This document shows, piece after piece, positions 21,492 to 32,298 of a stretch of 64,000 bases of DNA (position 1 is its first letter; every line of letters starts with the position of its first letter). The DNA lies in the NCBI GenBank assembly GCA_043228905.1, contig JBHGNT010000014.1, positions 2,790,001 to 2,854,000 on the forward strand. Reading direction: 5' to 3'. Position numbers and translations under genes: made by a program. The notes beneath the pieces were generated by a model. It searched no databases, had not been told where the DNA came from, and was given only the letters and a program-made list of their open reading frames with translations. This DNA is from Azolla caroliniana. Its lineage: Eukaryota > Polypodiophyta.

Positions 21492-22600
21492 TAGACTCTA
21501 TGAAGAATATGACACTGACGATTTGTTAAGATTTCACATTATTAATACAAATTTTGGGTTTTACCTAGTGGATTCTATTCTTTATAATCTTCTATATGTT
21601 TCAATTTTATTTTTATATACTTGATTAGTAGATTTATGACATTGGTTTCACCGCGTGCATAGCTGACTACCAATCTTATGGAGAAACATGAACTAGTTTA
21701 AATGGAGGCTGATTTTGGTCCAAGCTAACCTTAACAGAACATGGCCCTATAATTGTTGCCATGACTGTCCATGTTGTTATTATGGATCTTTGTCTTTTAT
21801 TGTTAAAACTATTATGTTTCTATTCCATTGCTGCTTAGATTGTGTAGTGTGTTGATAATGGTTCCAGTTGCGTTATCATTCGGAGTTTGATCTTGTGTGA
21901 ATCACCTAAGCAATAGAGTAGATCAATTTTAAATACAGGTATGAAAGCCTAATAGGTTTGTTATTTCCACGACATTATCCTAAAGTTCACTGCCTTACAT
22001 TGTCCACAATTATAAACATATGGTTTGATCCCATATGAACAAACTGAGGAATAGATTAGATCAACTTTAAATACAAGTATTGAATACTTTAATAAGTTAG
22101 TTATTCCAATCACTTATCCTAATGTGCACTATCCTACATTTTCCACAATTACATACATGCACGTATGGGTCAAAGTATAAATTATATCTCATTTTATTAG
22201 TATGGATACAAGTACACTTGATATTTTTGTAAAACTTACCTAATTAATATAAGTCTTTAAGTTAGTGTTTCCCTTGTCGCACAGTAGTGACATATTGAGC
22301 CATAGTTGAACTTTATTATGCCTACATTAACTTATCAACATGTCTAAACTTGCATGATTTCTAATGATCTCCACTCGTAGATCTATCATGTATTTTTATA
22401 TTTGCAAATTCTCATCAAGTTGAGGAACATGTGATACTAGTGCATCCAATTTTTGTAGAGAGGGTGTATTTGCTTCGTTTTAAGAAGATTCTACAAGTGG
22501 AATGTGCAATCCTTCCACTTGTGAACGCGAACGTGTTTGTTGGTGATATCACATATTGTGCCCCTTTACACAAGCTCCACTAGGGTTTTTATAGCTCTCT
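21492..22600. other. Intergenic AT-rich region
   Basis: It is the 3' flank of the methyltransferase gene. A loosely repeated phrase (for example CAATAGAGTAGATCAATTTTAAATACAGGTATGAA near 21911 and a similar one near 22051) suggests an old duplication of about 140 bp. I see no supported gene. Confidence 0.4.
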
Positions 22601-22610
22601 TCATGCACAA

Positions 22611-22706
22611 AACCATGGGTTTAGAACCATGGTTTTGGGGACACGGTTTTGCTTATGACATGCACAATCCATGGGTTTAGAACCATGGTTTTGTGCACAT
22701 GGTTTT
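22611..22706. repeat. Two copies of a CCATGGGTTTAGAACCATGG motif
   Basis: The motif starts at about 22613 and again at about 22669, 56 bp apart. Each copy is itself a dyad, CCATGG on both sides of GTTTAGAA, and is followed by TTTTG. It may be the end of a small foldback element. Confidence 0.55.
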
Positions 22707-22760
22707 CTATGGTTGTTTCGTCTATAATTCGTATATGAAAAAATAAAATTTACACTATAT

Positions 22761-22833
22761 GATAGTTGTCCTAGTGGTAAAGCAAACATCTTGTATCTTA
22801 GAGGTGCAAGGTTCAAACCTTGCTTGCACCCCT
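22761..22833 (+). repeat. tRNA-derived (SINE-like) module
   Basis: A-box-like CCTAGTGGTAAAGC and B-box GGTTCAAACC are spaced as in a tRNA, and GCAAG/CTTGC can form the T stem. The acceptor stem does not pair, so this is a tRNA-like module and not a tRNA gene. Confidence 0.45.
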
Positions 22834-22969
22834 TTGTATGAACTCAAGTGCCACTAGGCCTTAGGCTTATTTGCTAAGTGCATGTGCAATGTTGCACATC
22901 CTTGGTTTATTCGTCTCACTCAGTTTCACACCGTAGCCGAAAATCGTCACGACAACGTGTTCAAACTCA

Positions 22970-24119
22970 CAACCATGGACATCTTTGTTCAATATTTAAT
23001 TGAGAACAAGGGTTTAACACATGGGAGGATAACGATTAAGGCATCATGGTGGCAATTACTAAATGGATGTATTTCACTCAGTATTCAGGGCTCTTCATAT
23101 GTTCAACACTCGGTTACTTAATGGCAAGAAACACTCTTGTTATGTGTATGGAAACCATCAACTAGTAGAGAGCATTGTAATTCTTTGCAAAAAGAGTTAC
23201 TTGTGTCTTCTTGGTTATTATGTTGGCTAGGAAAGGAGAGATTGCGCTCTCAATATAATTGTTTGTTTTGTTTGTGGGTCAAAGAGGTGGGAGATATAGT
23301 TGAGGGTCCATCTCAAAGAATTTTGGAGTTTGTTGAAGCGTGACAATTATTACGCATCCCGCCTAATTATGGGTTTATTTGGCAACAACTACAAAATATT
23401 GCATTGATGAAAGGTCCCTTACCTCTACAAATAGGAGAACACCTGTGGATTGATTGGTGTTTACAGGGTCAAACGTTGTTGTTACAAGTGACTACTAATC
23501 TTTTGTATCATTGCTTTGTTGAGTCTCTTGGATGGCTATCATCTAAGGTTGAAGAAGAATGGAAAATACACAAATCTGATCATGGGCGGTGGAAGATCTT
23601 ACAATGTAGTTGCCATTCTAAATTGCCACTTGTAGCAAAAGTTTTCATTTGGAGAGAACTTTGATTGGAGGATTGCCTTTGGGATTAGCTTTAAAGCGTT
23701 GTGGACTAGCAACTGGTAATTGCTTTTTTTGCATTGTTCAAATGGAAGATACTACTCATCGATTTATACAATGTTCGATAGCTTGTTAGATTTGGAGTTA
23801 CATTTCTCAAATTTGGCAAGTTTTATTACGGTGTTATTTGACTCCTAGATAGTGGGTGTTTGCACAATTTACACAAGTTGACCCAAAATCAGAGATGGAG
23901 ATCGTTTTTCTATTTCTGAGATATTGGGGATTGCGTCATAATGGAACATGTGCAACGCTTTTTGTATTCGATGGTAGACATCGAGTGAAAGCATATCTAC
24001 GAAAGTTAAAGGGAGTACTAATGTGGCAATTTTCTTTATTGGAGCAAGTGGAAATTCTTTCCTCAGTGGAGTGTTCGTCTTGCCTATTGCCAATTCAACA
24101 TGTTCCACTACCCATGTAG
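22970..24119 (+). pseudogene. Relic of a non-LTR reverse transcriptase (zf-RVT region)
   Basis: Broken frames at 23404-23664 and onward read HSKLPLVAKVFIWREL, then GGLPLGLALKRCGLATG and CFFC ... TTHRFIQCS. This is the pattern of the zinc-finger region at the C-terminus of plant LINE reverse transcriptases. Several stops and frameshifts separate the pieces, and no RT core remains. Confidence 0.5.
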
Positions 24120-24840
24120 TGTAGTGTAGTTAGTGGATGGCCATAATCCATTGTCACACACATTGTAAGTAGTGTTTTTCACACACATTTATTAACATAA
24201 TTGTGTGTTTTCACCGAGAGAGAGAGATAGATAGATAGATAGATTATATTATCATCTTCGGAGGTCAAATATGACCTATGAGACCAAAAATATTACATTT
24301 CACGTGATATGTGTGAAAGTGAGTAGTGACTCTCGATGTTGAAGAACTTTACCAATGAATGTTGTAATCGAGAGTGCACATTGTGGTTGGTTGAATATGA
24401 TCAAAGGTAGAGCATTGTATCAAAGTGTGATACTCAGACTCGCGAACTTGTTTAGGGCAAAGTGTGCATAGCCGACCACTCTCATCACTTCTGCCCCAAC
24501 GCCCTGTTTCACATCGCAATGCATGTGAGCAAAGTCGCATGGAAGAAATGGTTCGAATGGCAGATAACAGTATGGGCTCTAACATGTATGGATGTGTACG
24601 ATTTCCCCGTTCCACAAAGAATATGGTTTTGTAGTTAGGTGCAACATGTGTAGTATAATGTGTGAAGCGTGAGCCTCCACATTTGTCCCATGTCATGATA
24701 CATTGGCATTGCAAAAATGCCTCATTTACAAAGGAATCTAATGATGCATCCTGAAGCAAGTGTCTCGCATCCCATCTACCAAACCATTTTTCTATATCTT
24801 GCATCCAACCAGAACACAAAATTTTGCTTTTATGTGTCTT

Positions 24841-26314
24841 TTAGATCTTTTTGCTTGCTTCCCACGCAATTCTAGGAAGTGGATGTGAGGGACTTTTTTG
24901 AACCTTAAGCATGTATTCAACAACCCTTTCCATGGCCATGATCTCAATGGGAAGCGATCCCGTCTCAAGGAGGACGAGGGTGTAGGGCGTTTGTTTCTTA
25001 ACTTGTAGAAACTTGGTAAGAAAATGCTTTTGGACATTTTCAAACTCTTTCCACATAGATTTAGGGATGCTACCGCCCCATACTTCCACTCCATAGAGAA
25101 GAACCGGTGTCACCAAAGTGTCGAAAAGATATTTCTTGAGGACCCAACACTTAATATCTCCAAGATTGCATGTGCTCTCAAATGCATAGTATGCTCGCTT
25201 ACCCGCCTCTAAGCGGCGTGTAGCACATTCATTCCATCTATGATTTGAAGGAACTTCAAGGCCAAGATATTTGAAGCTTTCCACAAATTCAAGTGGCTCA
25301 TTGTTGTACATAATGCATGGTTTATCTCTTTTTTGGCTCTTCACAAGCATAATCTTTGTTTTAGAACTATTGACACTTAATTTGGTATGCATGCAAAATT
25401 TTTCCAATGCCTTCATAAGCTTTTGTGCATCTCCTAATGTATTTGCAAAATGCACTACATCATCTACATATAACAAAAGCATAATCACAACATTCCCAAT
25501 GGCAACTTCTTCAACACATTCTTCCTTTGCAAACTTGGTAACCATTTCTTCCAACTCATCAATGCATAGACCAAATAGTGTTGGTGAGAGTGGGCATCCT
25601 TGCTTAACACCAATAGTGCTTTTAAAAAAATCTGAAAGTTTATCTCTCATGCGCACACAACATATAACCTTCTCATAAATTCGGGAAATTGCAAGCATAT
25701 ATTCACTTGGCAGCTCAAGTTCTTCCATTCGCCTCCAAAGATGCTCACGAGGTACCATATCAAAAGCTTTCTTGAAGTCTACAAAGCAACAATATAAACC
25801 TTTACCTCTAAGGCGACTTTCCTCCATTAATACTCGAGGGTTGATAAGGTGATCAATGGTGCTATGATGTTTCCGAAAGCCAACTTGTCCATAAGCTCTC
25901 TTACCACTTTTTTGAGCCCATACACTTATCTTTGATTCCATTATACATCCAAATAGTTTTGGCATTAATGAGCCAACCATGATGGTTCGATAGTTGTTTA
26001 CATTATTTATATCTCCACCTTTATGTAAAGGTTTGATCCAATTTGTAGTCCAATCGTACGGCATACCCTGTTGCAATGCATCATTAAACATATCGCTTAT
26101 CCATATATGTGCTTCCTTTCCCGTCCATTTGAGCATTTCAGCCTTTATACATTGAAGATTGAGTCCTTTGTATATATCTTCAATTGTAAAGAAGGGATGC
26201 ATATGTGAAAGAGAACCATAACACATCATCTTTCTAACAAGAGATAACTAATATAAATTCTTACAATGCATAAACAAGTCGTGAAGAGTTAAGTCACCAT
26301 AACTCTCAACACAT
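24841..26314 (-). pseudogene. LINE ORF2, reverse transcriptase half
   Basis: The longest open stretch is 462 codons from 26229. RT signatures in order: PLHKGGDINNVNNYRTI, GFRKHHSTIDHL, FVDFKKAFDMVPR, GVKQGCPLSPTLF, and the catalytic LLYVDDVVHF (YxDD). The thumb and C-terminal region follow to KKI. Beyond the stop at 24841, the Cys/His-rich tail (CTLC ... ESEYHTLIQCS) continues near 24400-24480 in another open piece, so frameshifts separate it. Targeting and endonuclease sequences lie on the other side of the nest. Confidence 0.82.
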
Positions 26315-27091
26315 TGTTGTGAAGAATTTCGGCCAGAGGCGGAAACCGGGAAACATTGGCTACATCGGCGGGGTGCAGTGTGTGTGCTCACCCTTGTACA
26401 TTTATTGTGAATAACGAGGGCGCCTTTATGGCGCCGAAGAGTAGTCAAGTCGGGACAGACGATCCCATGTATGTCGGGATTTATCCCACATTGTAACGCA
26501 TCCCTCTCCTTGTTCTATAAAAGGAAGGGAACGCCCTTTGTGAAGGGGTTGCCCATTTTGCGTTAGAGGGTATACCGTTAGATTTAGGGTTAGTTACATT
26601 TCTTCTTCTTCTTCTTCTTCTTCTTCTCCCCCCTTCGTGTTCGCTTAGGTTTTGCTTCAGTCGTCTCTTGCGCAAGACCCCGCTCGGCGCAACAAGCCGT
26701 GAGCTCCCCGACCGGCGGCTTGTCAGCTGACGACTACTGTAACCTACCTTGGTCCGGCTCGAAGCCGGGAATGTATTCTTCCTCTTATATATATATACAT
26801 TTGCGTCTGTCTGTGTATATTCGCGTCTCTGTTGGTGTCGGGTGCTTCCCCTTTCCTATGTTTTCTGTACATAAGGGCGTGAGCCGGGTCAGCCTGTGTG
26901 TGTGTGTGTGTGTGCGAGTCGGTGTTAAGTGCGCGTCCCCTCTCTTTCTCTCTCTCTCTCTTCGGTTGCCTCCGGTGTGCTTCTGGGATGCCCCGGAAAC
27001 GGTGAAGTACGACTTCCTATGCTCCGTCACTCTCTAGTCCAAGACCCCCGTGGTCCCGCCTTTCTCCACGCACGTGCGTAACAACGCGACA
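26315..27091 (+). repeat. 5' LTR of gag-only element 3
   Basis: It starts TGTTGTGAAG (family form TGTCGTGAAG) and ends GCGACA. TATAAAAG at 26516 is the probable promoter. A (CTT)n tract lies near 26602-26628, and the family signature AGTCCAAGACCCCCGTGG is near 27037. Confidence 0.75.
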
Positions 27092-27095
27092 TATC

Positions 27096-27113
27096 TGGTG
27101 AACCCGACGTGAA
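27096..27113 (+). promoter_or_regulatory. Primer-binding site for tRNA-Trp (element 3)
   Basis: TGGTGAACCCGACGTGAA is the exact complement of the 3' end of plant tRNA-Trp including CCA. It sits four bases after the LTR. Confidence 0.8.
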
Positions 27114-27128
27114 AGGCGGCAAGGGAGG

Positions 27129-28584
27129 ATGGAGTCGGAAGACGACGACCTCGCGGTGATGGTGGCCGAAGTGGTGTTGGAGTCTGCACGAGTGGTGATG
27201 AGGCGAGAAGCAGCGCAACAAGCGGTCGAGCGAGTGGTCGAAAGAGTCGGCCGTTTCAATGGGGACAAAGTCCCATCTTACTTGGAAGCCTACAATGCGG
27301 AAATGGAGGAGCGTGGCGTAGACGAGTCGTTGAGGTTGGAGTTCTTCTGTCCCGACTTGACTACTCTTCGGCGCCATAAAGGCGCCCTCGTTATTCACAA
27401 TAAATGTACAAGGGTGAGCACACACACTGCACCCAGCCGATGTAGCTGTCCGGATGCGTGCGGAAGTAAAGGAGCTCTGTGAGGCTCATAGTTCGTGGGA
27501 GGCCTTCGAAGAGGCGCTCCTGAAGGCATATGGAGGACGACGGAGGAGCCGGGGACGACACGACTTTGACCAGTGGGTAGCATCGGCAAAGACCCACCGG
27601 GGCGCGACCAAGGCGTTCCGAGAGTTCGAGCGACGGCTTGCTCGGCTCCCGAAGCGGGAACAAGGTTTGGTGGGGGCGGACAAGGTCCTATTGTTCGTCA
27701 GGTCGATCGACTGAGCGGAACGGGAGGCCATCGGGATTGAGCTCGAAGACGATGATGGAGCGAATGGGCTTACGGAGGACTGGTCGAAGGTCAGAAGGGT
27801 GTGCCAACGGCTGGACAACGAGCGAGCAGAGAAGGCTAACAGGAAGGTACGCGACAACGTGCCATCACAGCGGGAAGAGGCCGAACGGCAAAGAGAGTCG
27901 GCAAGGGTCGGCGTTGGGGCCAGGATTGCGGAGGCGTACGCAACTCTCGAGGCAATGCTCGAGGAAGAGGAAAGACCGAGGCTGCAAGCCGAGACTGAGG
28001 AGATGGACTTGCCCCACGCGACGACGGAAGATCGGTGCAACGGTACCACGGGAGAGGGTGCGGAACAAAACGCCCTCTCGACTTGCGGAGATAGAACGGC
28101 CAAGGACGAGGCCGAAATACAAATCGCGGAACCGGATAGTTGGGACCAGCGGTTTCGGGCGTGTCAGCCCGAAACCCCGGAAATCGGAGAAGCAAGCCTA
28201 GGCGGGGCTTGCGCGATCGGTAAGAAGACGACCGCCGACCACGAAGAGTCGGTGGCTACGGACAAGGGCGTAAAACGGACGGACGATTCTTTGTGTCTTC
28301 CCACACTTGCTCCCGAGATGATGGCAATCGGGCCCGAGTGCCCACGTGAGTCCCAAGCGGAGGAAGGCGGTGGCGAAGGACCACAAATCACCGGCGAGAC
28401 GATACGGGGAAGGAACAGACGAAAGCCCTCGAACCTGATTCCGGAGAACTTGGCATTCGGGCCCGTATGCGCATGTAAGACCGAGGAGATGGATGGCGGT
28501 ACCGAGGAGTGCTGGCATGATGCCAACGAAGATGGATGGGAAACGGCCTGTGAGGAGATCGGCATTCCGATGAGGATGGAGTAG
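27129..28584 (+). pseudogene. Gag of element 3, disrupted
   Basis: Pieces at 27129-27346, 27454-27714 and 27720-28584 align end to end with the Gag of element A: RVGRFNGDKVPSYLEAY, WEAFEEALLKAYGG, FDQWVASAKTHRGAT, KREQGLVGADKVLLFV, IELEDDDGANGLTEDW. The frame is broken by a 100-bp inverted copy of the element's own LTR (27347-27446) and by TGA 27712 (RSID followed by stop, where element A has RK). The C-terminal part is acidic and repetitive. Confidence 0.7.
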
Positions 28585-28599
28585 AATCCAGTCGTGGAT

Positions 28600-31007
28600 C
28601 GTTCGATCGGGGCCGGATTCGGCATGAAAGTGCCGATACGGAAGAGGGTGCGGGATGATCCGCCCTCTTTTACATGGGGAGAAAGACCGACCAGGCGAAG
28701 GTCGGGAATTGGAAAGGAAGGTGATCAAAGGTTCGGAACGAGTCTGGCAAGATCGGCATCGGAGCCGAAATTCCGGACATTGGAGAATCAAGCTCGGGCG
28801 GGGCTTGATTGATCACAGAGCCGATGCTATCCACCGACACCACTAAAAGGGGCGGTGGTCCGGACGAGTTGCGGAAAGACGTTGCGAAATCGGTTACGCC
28901 ACATCTTATCCGGAGGCTTTGGTTGTTTGACCGACGGGGCAACGTAAGACCGAAAGAGATGGACGATGGAGACGGGAAGGCAGCAAGGAGAGCAAACGAT
29001 GAGTTCGGGAGAAGTACAGGGGATGAAGAGGAGAACGAAGACCGGCCCTACAGAGATCCTTACACCGATTCGGCTGTCGGCCCGATTGCCGGCGTGAGTC
29101 CTACAGGAGAGATCAGTGGTGACAGGAGAACGGGACCCGACAATACGGAGAAGGACGAATGGACCCGAACGAGAACCGGGCGGAGCGGACTCCCAGATGA
29201 CCATTCTGGGAGGGAGGAAGAGAGCAGGCCTACGGAGAGGCCGAGGAGACGGTACGTCGGTACCACGGTGGAGGGTGCGGAACAAAACGCCCTCACGGCA
29301 TGCGGAAAAGGACGACCCGGGACAGGGTCAGGAAGACAAATCGGACGCCCAAGGAGGATCCTTCACACCGGTTCTAGAGACTTCGGCAGTCGGCAACGCG
29401 GTCGACATAAGACCAAGATACTGACGGTGGCGGCGAGGTGACGAAGAAAAAGGGCTATGGATGGGCGGTCTACGGAGATCCTCACACCGATCCGGCGGTC
29501 GGCCCGAGAGACGGCGTGAGTCCTATAGGAAAGGACGGTGGCAGCAGGGGAACGTTACCAACAGAAGAGGATGGTGAAGCCAGAGCGGAGCAGCTGTGAC
29601 CTTTCACGCACCGATTCTAAAGACTCCGGCAATCGACGACAAGAGGAGGCGTGAGACCTAGAGTAAGGGATGGTGGCAGCGGCAAGGCAGGCAACCGAAG
29701 CCTGAAGGGGAGGTCCCACGAAGACACTCACACCGATCCGGCGGTCGGCCCGAGTGCCGATGTGAGTCCTACAGGTGAGATCGGTGGCGGCAGGAGAACG
29801 TGATCGGACGACAGGAGGCGACGAACGACAAGGAGGTATGAGGCCGGCGAGGCGGCTACAAACCAATTCGGACCTTCCGGCAAGGTCAGTGGGCATAAGG
29901 AAGTCCGGTCCTACGGGATCCCCACACCGAACCAGAGACTCCGGCAGTTCGGCCAACGTGGCAACATGAGACCGAGAGAGAAGGTTGGTGGCGGCGGGAA
30001 ACGGGACCCGGCAACACGAAGGCGGAAACCGGCTACGCGGAAGACACGAGGAGAGTCGTGAAGGACTTCGACAAAAGACACCCGGATCTCGGCCAACGAC
30101 GAAACAAAGATAGGTCCTATGGGACCCTCACACCGATCCGGAGACTCCGGCAGTTCGGCCAACGTGGCAACGTGAGACCTAGGGAGAAGGACGGTGGCGG
30201 CAGGGAACGGGACCCGACGACACGAGGTTTCGGAAGGAGCCGGTAGGGGCAAACACGAGGAGGTGTGTCGGGCCGGAAAGGCACACCTAGGACGGAACAA
30301 GAGTCTCGCAAGTGGCCATCGCGGGCCGGATCGAAGCGTGACTACGGGACAATGTTCGGCACGGGCGATGCCGAACAAAGGAAGCGGAAGATGGCACAAG
30401 GGAGGTGCCGGGAACGAGGTGACAAGTGCCTAGTGGACTGCACAGGGTCGGAGTCAGGGGATGGCAAGAGAGGCCGGAGGAGGATCCTCCACACTCGCTT
30501 CGTAGATCTCGGTAGCTCCGTCGAAGTAGCGAAGACTGACACGGCAAGCCGGGGTGACAAGCTGGTGGGGCAAGGGGATGACGGCAAGCGGAAGACTCGG
30601 GACCTGTTGCAACTGCACGATCTGGCCGGGAAAGGGGCCGACAAGGCGTACAATGAACCGGAGTACGACACAGGCAGTACCAAACAACGGACGAGGGTAT
30701 GTGGCACGCGGAGGTGCCGGAGCGGAAAGGCGAGCGCGGAGATAGGTTGCGCGTAGAAGGCTAGAAAGCATCCTCCACACCGTTCCAAAGACCATGGCGG
30801 TTCGAGCCGACACGGCGATGTAAAGAGCATGGGGAAGGAAGGTGGCGGCGAGAGGACGAAGGCAACGCAAAGCAGCATGGGACGGCAATCAAGACAACAC
30901 GAATGATCAACGGAGGCCAAGCGGGCCACTACGGGCTTTCCTCAAGCGGAGGACATCGGGCATACGGCGGGGAGCGGGCGTTCATACGGCCGAACAAGCG
31001 CCAGCGG
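28600..31007 (+). repeat. Degenerate repeats of the PETPAV-RQRETEE coding unit in element 3
   Basis: About nine diverged copies of a unit like CACACCGATCCGGAGACTCCGG ... GTGAGACC ... GGTGGCGGCAGG occur near 29065, 29350, 29480, 29610, 29730, 29930, 30130, 30490 and 30775. Elements A and D carry the same unit as two in-frame repeats (IPETPAV ... RQRETEETEGGG). Here the unit has multiplied and lost its frame. Confidence 0.6.
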
Positions 31008-32245
31008 TGTCGTGTGAATCTTCACACACTATGTAAAAAAAAAAAGAAATAATTATTATAGATTAGATTAGTAGCTTACTATAGAAAGATGGATATACTC
31101 AAGAGCTTCAAAATGTATTTTACTATATACAAAATGGAGAAATACATACCAAGTTATGAGAAAATAAAGTTTGATTAGATAGGGAAATTAGAACTATCCC
31201 ACATAGATAGGAAAGTTAAGGCCCTGGCTATATAAACACCTTGAGCTCCCTCATTTTTCATTTGTGCTAAGAGCACTTTGGCCACCATGTCTTGATGGAT
31301 GATGGTGGCCAAATTCCTTAAAACCTGGAAAACAGGTCCGGTAAACAAATCCGGAAATGGGTCGGTAAGCAAATCCGGAAACCGGCTGGTATGCAATCTG
31401 GAAACCGGCCGGTATGCAATCCGGAAACCGGTCGACAAACAAAACTGGAATCGGAACGGGTATGCAAACCGGCCGGTATGTAAAATTGGAAACTGGCCGG
31501 TAAGCAAAACTGGAACCGGCCGGCAAGCAAACCGGAACCGGCCGACAAGCAAAATGGAACCGGCTACCAGACGAGGTTGGACGCGGACGGACGAAAGATT
31601 GGATCATGCAACAAACTAAAGTAAAGTGAAGAGAACTATAAAGTAAAGGCCATGTGGACGCAAGCAACTAAAGAAGGGAGTGCATGGAAAAAGTAAAGGT
31701 CATGTGGATAGTCACATGCAACCAAAAGAAAAAGCTAGGCAACTAAAAGTAGAGGCCATGCAACAAAAAGTGGAAAGGCTATGATCAAGGGGAAACTCCA
31801 TATTTATTCCATTTTTTTTCCTACACTAGGATAGACTCTCCATATTATAAATTTTTTCTTTTCTTTTCTTTGGGAGCTCTCTTATCTTATCGAAGCCAAG
31901 AACCCTAATCTTCCCTACGGAAGCTATCTCTCAAGTAAACCATAATTTCTATACGAAAGCAATCTCTCAAAATCCAAAATTCCTTGTCAAAGCCATATCA
32001 CTCAAGAATCATAATCTCTTATTTCCTCTAATCTATTATTCTAATAATCTCCATAAGATAAAACTTTTGTAATCCCAATCTTGGGATTGATTGTAATCTT
32101 TCTTTCCCTTTTATTAATGAAATTTGTTAATCTTTCTCATTTCGGTTAATTCTTAGTACATAAATACACGAATTTGATATCCTTTAGACAAAGGCCCCGG
32201 GGTCTTGCCTCAACGTTCACGTATCCTCGTCGTATTTTTGCGACA
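31008..32245 (+). repeat. 5' LTR of element 1 (1238 bp)
   Basis: It begins with the hairpin-forming TGTCGTGTGAATCTTCACAC. TATATAAA is at 31229. A minisatellite of ACCGG/CCGGT-type units spans 31318-31560, and TTCCCTACGGAAGC repeats occur near 31911. It ends TTTTTGCGACA. Confidence 0.85.
31318..31560. repeat. CCGG minisatellite in 5' LTR of element 1
   Basis: About 11 copies of a 20-22 bp unit (GGCCGGTAAGCAAAACTGGAACC and variants), each with ACCGG/CCGGT dyads. The 3' LTR has a far longer array at 52905-53710. Confidence 0.85.
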
Positions 32246-32249
32246 TCTT

Positions 32250-32267
32250 TGGTGAACCCGACGTGAA
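32250..32267 (+). promoter_or_regulatory. Primer-binding site for tRNA-Trp (element 1)
   Basis: TGGTGAACCCGACGTGAA follows the 5' LTR by four bases, as in elements 3, A and D. Confidence 0.82.
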
Positions 32268-32298
32268 ACGAGGCAGTCGGAGGATATCAAGTACGAAG

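Noticed and set aside
22761-22833. A functional tRNA gene
   Set aside because: A- and B-box are present, but acceptor and D stems do not form and no anticodon loop can be placed.
27486-28103. Minus-strand ORFs of up to about 200 codons in element 3
   Set aside because: They mirror the GC-rich gag frame and give Ser/Arg-rich low-complexity protein without domains.
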